From the NCBI RefSeq assembly GCF_002979435.1, contig NZ_PCOV01000001.1, positions 124,001 to 188,000 on the forward strand: a stretch of DNA of 64,000 nucleotides. Direction: 5' to 3'. Position numbers and translations under genes: made by a program. The DNA is from Microbacterium sp. MYb66. GTDB taxonomy: Bacteria > Actinomycetota > Actinomycetes > Actinomycetales > Microbacteriaceae. Below, piece after piece: positions 60,317-64,000 of the stretch. Numbering within the stretch: the stretch's first letter is position 1; the number at the start of each line of letters is the position of its first letter. The notes below the pieces were generated by a model, which did not search any database, was not told the DNA's origin, and worked only from the letters and a program-made list of their open reading frames with translations.

Positions 60317-61487
60317 CCTCAGCGCCGGCGCCTATCGGCTGATCGTCGCCGTGCTGCCGGGAGCGGTGGCCGGGCGGGTGCTCCCCGGCCTCGCCCGGCA
60401 GTTCCGCGAGACCGGCGTGACGACGGTGGCGGATGCCCGCCGCCGGCTCCTCATCACCCCCGTGAACTCCGCGGGGCAGGGCCAGGCGTGGGCGCGCGCG
60501 GCGGAACGACTCCCGGAGGTCTCCGCAGCCAGCACGATGTTCCGCGGCGGGGACGACGTGTTCGGCTTCACCGCCGATCATGTGATCCCCGCGACGGCCC
60601 TGGTCGGCAACGAGCGCTGGCGTCGTGCCCAGGGGAAGGCGATCTCCCACGGCTTCACGCACGTCATCATCGAGTCGGGCCGCCATCCCTTCCGACCGGA
60701 CGGCTCGGTGCTCGATCTCGTCCGTGAGCTGGAGGATGCCGGCATCCGTGTCGCGCTCCTGTGGCACGGGAGTGACATCCGCCTGCCGAGTGCGCATGCG
60801 GCCGCGGAGCCGGACTCGCCCTTCCGTGACGGAGCGTATGTGGACACCGCCGCGCTGGAGTCGATCGCGGCGGCGAATGCACGACTCAGCGCTGCATCCG
60901 GCGTGCCCGTCTTCGTCTCCACCGCCGACCTGCTGGAGTTCGTCCCCGGCGCTGTCTGGCTCCCCGTCGTGGTGGACGCCGAGCGCTGGGCCACGGCGGC
61001 GGCGCGGCCCGCGCTGACGGGAGAGGGACCGCTGCGCGTGGTGCATGTTCCGTCCCGTGCCGGCCTGAAAGGCAGCCATCGGATCGCCGACACCATGCAG
61101 CAGCTGCATGATGAGGGCGTCGTGGAATACACCGAGCTCCACGGGATCCCCTCTGATCGGATGCCGGAGGTCGTCGGCGCCGCCGACATCGTGCTCGACC
61201 AGTTCCTCGCCGGTGCCTACGGGGTCGCGGTCTGCGAAGCTCTGGCGGCGGGACGTCTCGTCGTGAGTCACGTCGCCGAGGGGACGAGAGAGGCCGTGCG
61301 CCGAGCCAGCGGCAGGGATCTTCCCGTCGTGCAGGCGCGTGCCGCGGAACTCGAAGGGGTGCTCCGGGGGATCGCGGCCGATCGTGCGGCATTCGCGGCC
61401 CGGGCGGCGGAAGGGCCGGACTTCGTGCGCGCGGTCCACGACGGCACGATGTCCGCCGAGGTGCTCCGCCCCTTCCTCGATTCGTGA
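60306..61487 (+). CDS. N(Y/S)(A/S)GQ-family glycosyltransferase, member 4
   Basis: 393 aa. Signature blocks: ITPVNSAGQGQAWARAAE, FTHVIIESG, LWHGSDIRLP, PVFVSTADLLEFVP, GLKGSHRI and VLDQFLAGAYGVAVCEALAAGRLV. Most diverged of the four family members and on the opposite strand to the others, 5 kb away. Translationally coupled to the upstream GT4-like gene and the KASIII gene. Confidence 0.75.
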   Translation: MPADLSAGAYRLIVAVLPGAVAGRVLPGLARQFRETGVTTVADARRRLLITPVNSAGQGQAWARAAERLPEVSAASTMFRGGDDVFGFTADHVIPATALVGNERWRRAQGKAISHGFTHVIIESGRHPFRPDGSVLDLVRELEDAGIRVALLWHGSDIRLPSAHAAAEPDSPFRDGAYVDTAALESIAAANARLSAASGVPVFVSTADLLEFVPGAVWLPVVVDAERWATAAARPALTGEGPLRVVHVPSRAGLKGSHRIADTMQQLHDEGVVEYTELHGIPSDRMPEVVGAADIVLDQFLAGAYGVAVCEALAAGRLVVSHVAEGTREAVRRASGRDLPVVQARAAELEGVLRGIAADRAAFAARAAEGPDFVRAVHDGTMSAEVLRPFLDS

Positions 61488-61502
61488 GCGGTGACCTGCT
61501 CG

Positions 61503-61508
61503 TAGAGT
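61503..61508 (+). promoter_or_regulatory. -10-like hexamer TAGAGT for the epimerase gene
   Basis: TAGAGT ends two bases before ATG 61511 and eight bases before GTG 61517. Transcription starting about seven bases downstream would exclude the ATG, supporting GTG 61517. Confidence 0.4.
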
Positions 61509-61516
61509 AGATGCTT

Positions 61517-62581
61517 GTGAAGATCATCAGCGTCGTCGGTGCGCGTCCGCAGTTCGTCAAGCTCGCCCCGATCCACCACGCCGCGAAGGCGGCCGGTGTC
61601 GAGCACGTCATCGTGCACACCGGGCAGCATTACGACCCGATGCTCTCCGACGTCTTCTTCGAGGACCTCGGAATCGGAACGCCCGATGTGCACCTGGGTG
61701 TCGGGAGCGGGTCGCACGGTGTCCAGACCGGGGCGATGCTCTCGGCGCTGGACGCGGTGTTCGACGAGCACCGGCCCGACTGGGTCCTCGTCTACGGCGA
61801 CACGAACTCGACCGTCGCCGCCGCGCTGAGCGCCGTGAAGATGCACATCCCGGTCGCCCATCTCGAGGCGGGGCTGCGCAGCTTCAATCGGCGGATGCCC
61901 GAGGAGCACAACCGCGTGATGACCGATCACGCGGCGGATCTGCTCCTCGCCCCGACGCAGGTCGCCGTGGAGCACCTCGAACGCGAGGGGCTCGGGGAGC
62001 GCACCGTGCTCGTCGGAGACGTGATGACCGACGTGCTCTTCGACGTCCGCGATCGAGTCGCCGGTCGCACCTCGACACTGCTCGCGGAGTTCGGTCTCGG
62101 TGAGGGTGCCTATTACCTCGCGACCATCCATCGGGCGGAGAACACCGACGATCCGGCGCGTCTGGCGCAGGTCGTCAGTGCCCTGGCCGGACTCGACAAG
62201 CCGGTGATCCTGCTCGCGCACCCGCGTGTGGTCGCCAAGGCCGCCGCGCACGGCATCGACCTCACTCAGGGGTCGCTTCGCGCGCGCGCCCCTCTGGCGT
62301 ATCCCGACCTGATCGCGGCGGCGGCGGCGAGTGCCGGCGTGGTCACCGACTCCGGAGGACTGCAGAAGGAGGCGTTCCTCCTGCGGGTTCCGTGCACGAC
62401 GGTGCGCACCGAGACGGAATGGGTCGAGACGATCGATCTCGGCTGGAACGTGCTCGCGAACACGGCGGAGGAGATCGCGGCCGGCGTGACGCGCCCGCGC
62501 CCGTCGGCGACCGATGTCGCTCCGTACGGCGACGGACACGCGGCGGAGCGGGTCATCGCGGTGCTCTCCGAACGCGCCTGA
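61517..62581 (+). CDS. wecB: UDP-N-acetylglucosamine 2-epimerase (non-hydrolysing)
   Basis: 354 aa. Opens KIISVVGARPQFVKLAPI, then HTGQHYD, VYGDTNSTVAAALSA, HLEAGLRSFNRRMPEEHNR, HRAENTDD and TDSGGLQKEAFLLRVPC, the full WecB/WbpI signature with the conserved Asp, Glu and His. It interconverts UDP-GlcNAc and UDP-ManNAc, or the diacetamido-uronic acid versions (WbpI). GTG 61517 matches the family N-terminus; ATG 61511 is the alternative. The dehydrogenase gene follows. Confidence 0.92.
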   Translation: MKIISVVGARPQFVKLAPIHHAAKAAGVEHVIVHTGQHYDPMLSDVFFEDLGIGTPDVHLGVGSGSHGVQTGAMLSALDAVFDEHRPDWVLVYGDTNSTVAAALSAVKMHIPVAHLEAGLRSFNRRMPEEHNRVMTDHAADLLLAPTQVAVEHLEREGLGERTVLVGDVMTDVLFDVRDRVAGRTSTLLAEFGLGEGAYYLATIHRAENTDDPARLAQVVSALAGLDKPVILLAHPRVVAKAAAHGIDLTQGSLRARAPLAYPDLIAAAAASAGVVTDSGGLQKEAFLLRVPCTTVRTETEWVETIDLGWNVLANTAEEIAAGVTRPRPSATDVAPYGDGHAAERVIAVLSERA

Positions 62582-62616
62582 GCCCCGGCGGTGAGAGGGG
62601 ACCCTCCGGTCCCGAA

Positions 62617-62622
62617 TATACT
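62617..62622 (+). promoter_or_regulatory. -10-like hexamer TATACT for the dehydrogenase gene
   Basis: TATACT, seven bases, ATG 62630. One of the closest matches to the -10 consensus in the window. Confidence 0.55.
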
Positions 62623-62629
62623 GAAGTCC

Positions 62630-63934
62630 ATGCGCATTGCCGTCGTGGCCCTCGGAAAGATCGGGCTCCCCCTCGCACTCCAGTTCGCCGGCCGTGGGCA
62701 TGATGTGGTCGGGGTCGACGTCAACTCCGACCTCGTGGACATGGTCAATCGGGGTGTCGAGCCGTTCCCCGGCGAGGCGCAGCTGCAGGAGAGGCTCACC
62801 GCGGCGATCGCCGCGGGGCGACTCCACGCGACCACGGACTACTCCGAGGCCATCCCCGCCGCCGACGCGGTCATCGTCGTCGTCCCGCTCTTCGTGAACG
62901 AGGAGACGGCCGAGCCGGAGTTCGGCTGGATGGACCAGGCCACGACCGCGCTCGCGGAGCACCTGACGCCCGGCACGCTGGTCTCGTACGAGACGACGCT
63001 GCCCGTCGGGGTCACCCGCGGGCGTTGGAAGCCCATGATCGAGCGGATCTCCGGCCTGACGGAGGGTGACGACTTCCATGTGGTCTTCTCCCCGGAGCGT
63101 GTGTTCTCCGGCCGTATCTTCGCCGACCTGCGCAAGTACCCCAAACTGATCGGCGGGCTCTCCGAGGAGGGCGCACGCCGCGCCGTCGAGTTCTACGAGG
63201 CGGTGCTCGAGTTCGACGAGCGACCCGATCTCGCCCGCGCGAACGGCGTCTGGGACCTGGGGAGCGCGGAGGCGGCCGAGATGGCCAAGCTCGCCGAGAC
63301 CACCTATCGCGACGTCAACATCGGCCTCGCCAATCAGTTCGCGCTCTTCGCCGGGGCGAACGGCATCGACGTCTACCAGGTGATCGAGGCGTGCAACTCT
63401 CAGGTGTTCAGCCATATCCACCGCCCGGGCATCGCCGTCGGCGGCCACTGCATCCCGGTGTACCCGAAGCTCTATCTCTCGACCGACCCGGATGCCGACA
63501 TCGTGCGCACCGCGCGAGAGTTCAACGAATCGATGCCGGAGCGCCTGGTCGCCCAGGCCGAGGGCGTCCTCGGTGATCTGGCGGGGCTGCAGGCGGTCGT
63601 ACTCGGCGCTGCCTACCGCGGGGGAGTCAAGGAGACCGCGTTCTCCGGAGTGTTCCCGACGGTCGCGGCGCTGGAGAAGCGGGGAGCCTCGGTGCGCGTG
63701 CACGACCCGCTGTACACCGACGAGGAGCTGCAGCGCCTCGGATTCGCCCCCTACGCCCTCGGCGGCGATGTCGACATCGCAATCATCCAGACCGACCACG
63801 CCGCCTATCGCGAGCTGGCGCCGGAGCAGCTGCCCGGGATCAAGCTGCTCGTCGACGGTCGTGCGGCGACGGACTCCGCCATCTGGAAGGGAACCCCGCG
63901 TCTGGTCGTCGGCACCGGAGGCTCCGGGCTCTGA
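62630..63934 (+). CDS. nucleotide-sugar (UDP-HexNAc) 6-dehydrogenase, WecC/WbpA-like
   Basis: 434 aa. NAD-binding VALGKIGLPLALQFAGRGHDV, SYETTLPVGVTR, FSPERVFSGR, the AEMAKLAETTYRDVNIGLANQ helix and catalytic Cys274 in GGHCIPVYP. It oxidises C6 of UDP-GlcNAc or UDP-ManNAc to the uronic acid with two NAD. Position next to wecB suggests WecC (ManNAc), while the WbpB/E/D-like trio 18 kb upstream needs a WbpA activity (GlcNAc); sequence alone does not decide. Confidence 0.88.
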   Translation: MRIAVVALGKIGLPLALQFAGRGHDVVGVDVNSDLVDMVNRGVEPFPGEAQLQERLTAAIAAGRLHATTDYSEAIPAADAVIVVVPLFVNEETAEPEFGWMDQATTALAEHLTPGTLVSYETTLPVGVTRGRWKPMIERISGLTEGDDFHVVFSPERVFSGRIFADLRKYPKLIGGLSEEGARRAVEFYEAVLEFDERPDLARANGVWDLGSAEAAEMAKLAETTYRDVNIGLANQFALFAGANGIDVYQVIEACNSQVFSHIHRPGIAVGGHCIPVYPKLYLSTDPDADIVRTAREFNESMPERLVAQAEGVLGDLAGLQAVVLGAAYRGGVKETAFSGVFPTVAALEKRGASVRVHDPLYTDEELQRLGFAPYALGGDVDIAIIQTDHAAYRELAPEQLPGIKLLVDGRAATDSAIWKGTPRLVVGTGGSGL

Positions 63935-63981
63935 CTCGACGCGGGCCACAGGGTCCGCACAGGCTCCCAGCCGAGCGCCGA

Positions 63982-63987
63982 TACGAT
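63982..63987 (+). promoter_or_regulatory. -10-like hexamer TACGAT and start of a gene running off the window
   Basis: TACGAT, six bases, then ATG GAT C at 63994. The geometry matches the leaderless starts elsewhere, so a gene probably begins at 63994; only two codons are visible. Confidence 0.4.
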
Positions 63988-64000
63988 TGAGTCATGGATC

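Noticed and set aside
61268..63949. 893-codon minus-strand open frame opposite the epimerase and dehydrogenase genes
   Set aside because: The plus strand carries complete, motif-rich enzymes; the minus translation shows no recognisable domain.
1..64000. Mobile elements, phage genes, CRISPR arrays, toxin-antitoxin pairs
   Set aside because: No transposase, integrase, direct-repeat array or att-like duplication was seen, and base composition looks uniform by eye.

Overview
The window is high-GC, almost gap-free coding DNA from a Gram-positive actinobacterium, most likely a Microbacterium-like member of the Microbacteriaceae. The evidence is a mycobacterial-type AdnAB/NudC/UvrD2/Lon-PDZ/UPF0182 gene order, an initiator tRNA without encoded CCA, frequent GTG starts, many ATGA/GTGA overlaps, and many genes whose start codon lies 6-7 nt after a -10-like hexamer (leaderless mRNAs). 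I saw no insertion sequence, prophage, CRISPR array or plasmid feature.

Region 1 (1-16.1 kb) is conserved housekeeping: the two-subunit DNA-end-resecting motor-nuclease AdnA (5' truncated) and AdnB, an aminoglycoside-phosphotransferase-fold protein that has lost its catalytic residues, NudC, a short UvrD2-like helicase, a ThiF/cyclodehydratase-like protein, a DUF2342 zincin-like protein, a PDZ/Lon-like membrane protease and a UPF0182 membrane protein. An initiator tRNA (16.4 kb), a nitrilase-family hydrolase, a DapC-like aminotransferase and an HtrA-type protease follow.

Region 2 (20.3-45.9 kb) turns to the cell envelope. It holds three CDP-glycerol glycerophosphotransferase-like (TagB/TagF) proteins, several glycosyltransferases, an LCP ligase overlapping purE, a sortase substrate with tandem LPLTG/LALTG motifs, a DUF4012 protein, a secreted lysozyme-like/FG-GAP protein, a TagGH-type ABC exporter followed by a large DUF6541 membrane protein, and an acetyltransferase/aminotransferase/oxidoreductase trio that matches WbpD/WbpE/WbpB. 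BirA, a PH-domain protein and PurK/PurE are interspersed.

Region 3 (46-64 kb) is a dense glycan-assembly locus. It has three tandem paralogous GT2 enzymes, an acyltransferase-3 protein, four members of one divergent GT family with an N(Y/S)(A/S)GQ motif, a NodB-like protein, and a compact acyl module: an LpxD-like N-acyltransferase divergent from ACP, SDR and KASIII genes. UDP-GlcNAc 2-epimerase and a nucleotide-sugar dehydrogenase follow. Together the window appears to encode a complete route to a UDP-2,3-diamino-2,3-dideoxy-uronic acid such as UDP-ManNAc3NAcA. It may also encode a dedicated short 3-hydroxyacyl-ACP supply that could N-acylate a sugar of a wall glycopolymer, exported by ABC systems and attached by LCP. 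The acyl-sugar module is my best candidate for an undescribed system; its chemistry is inference.
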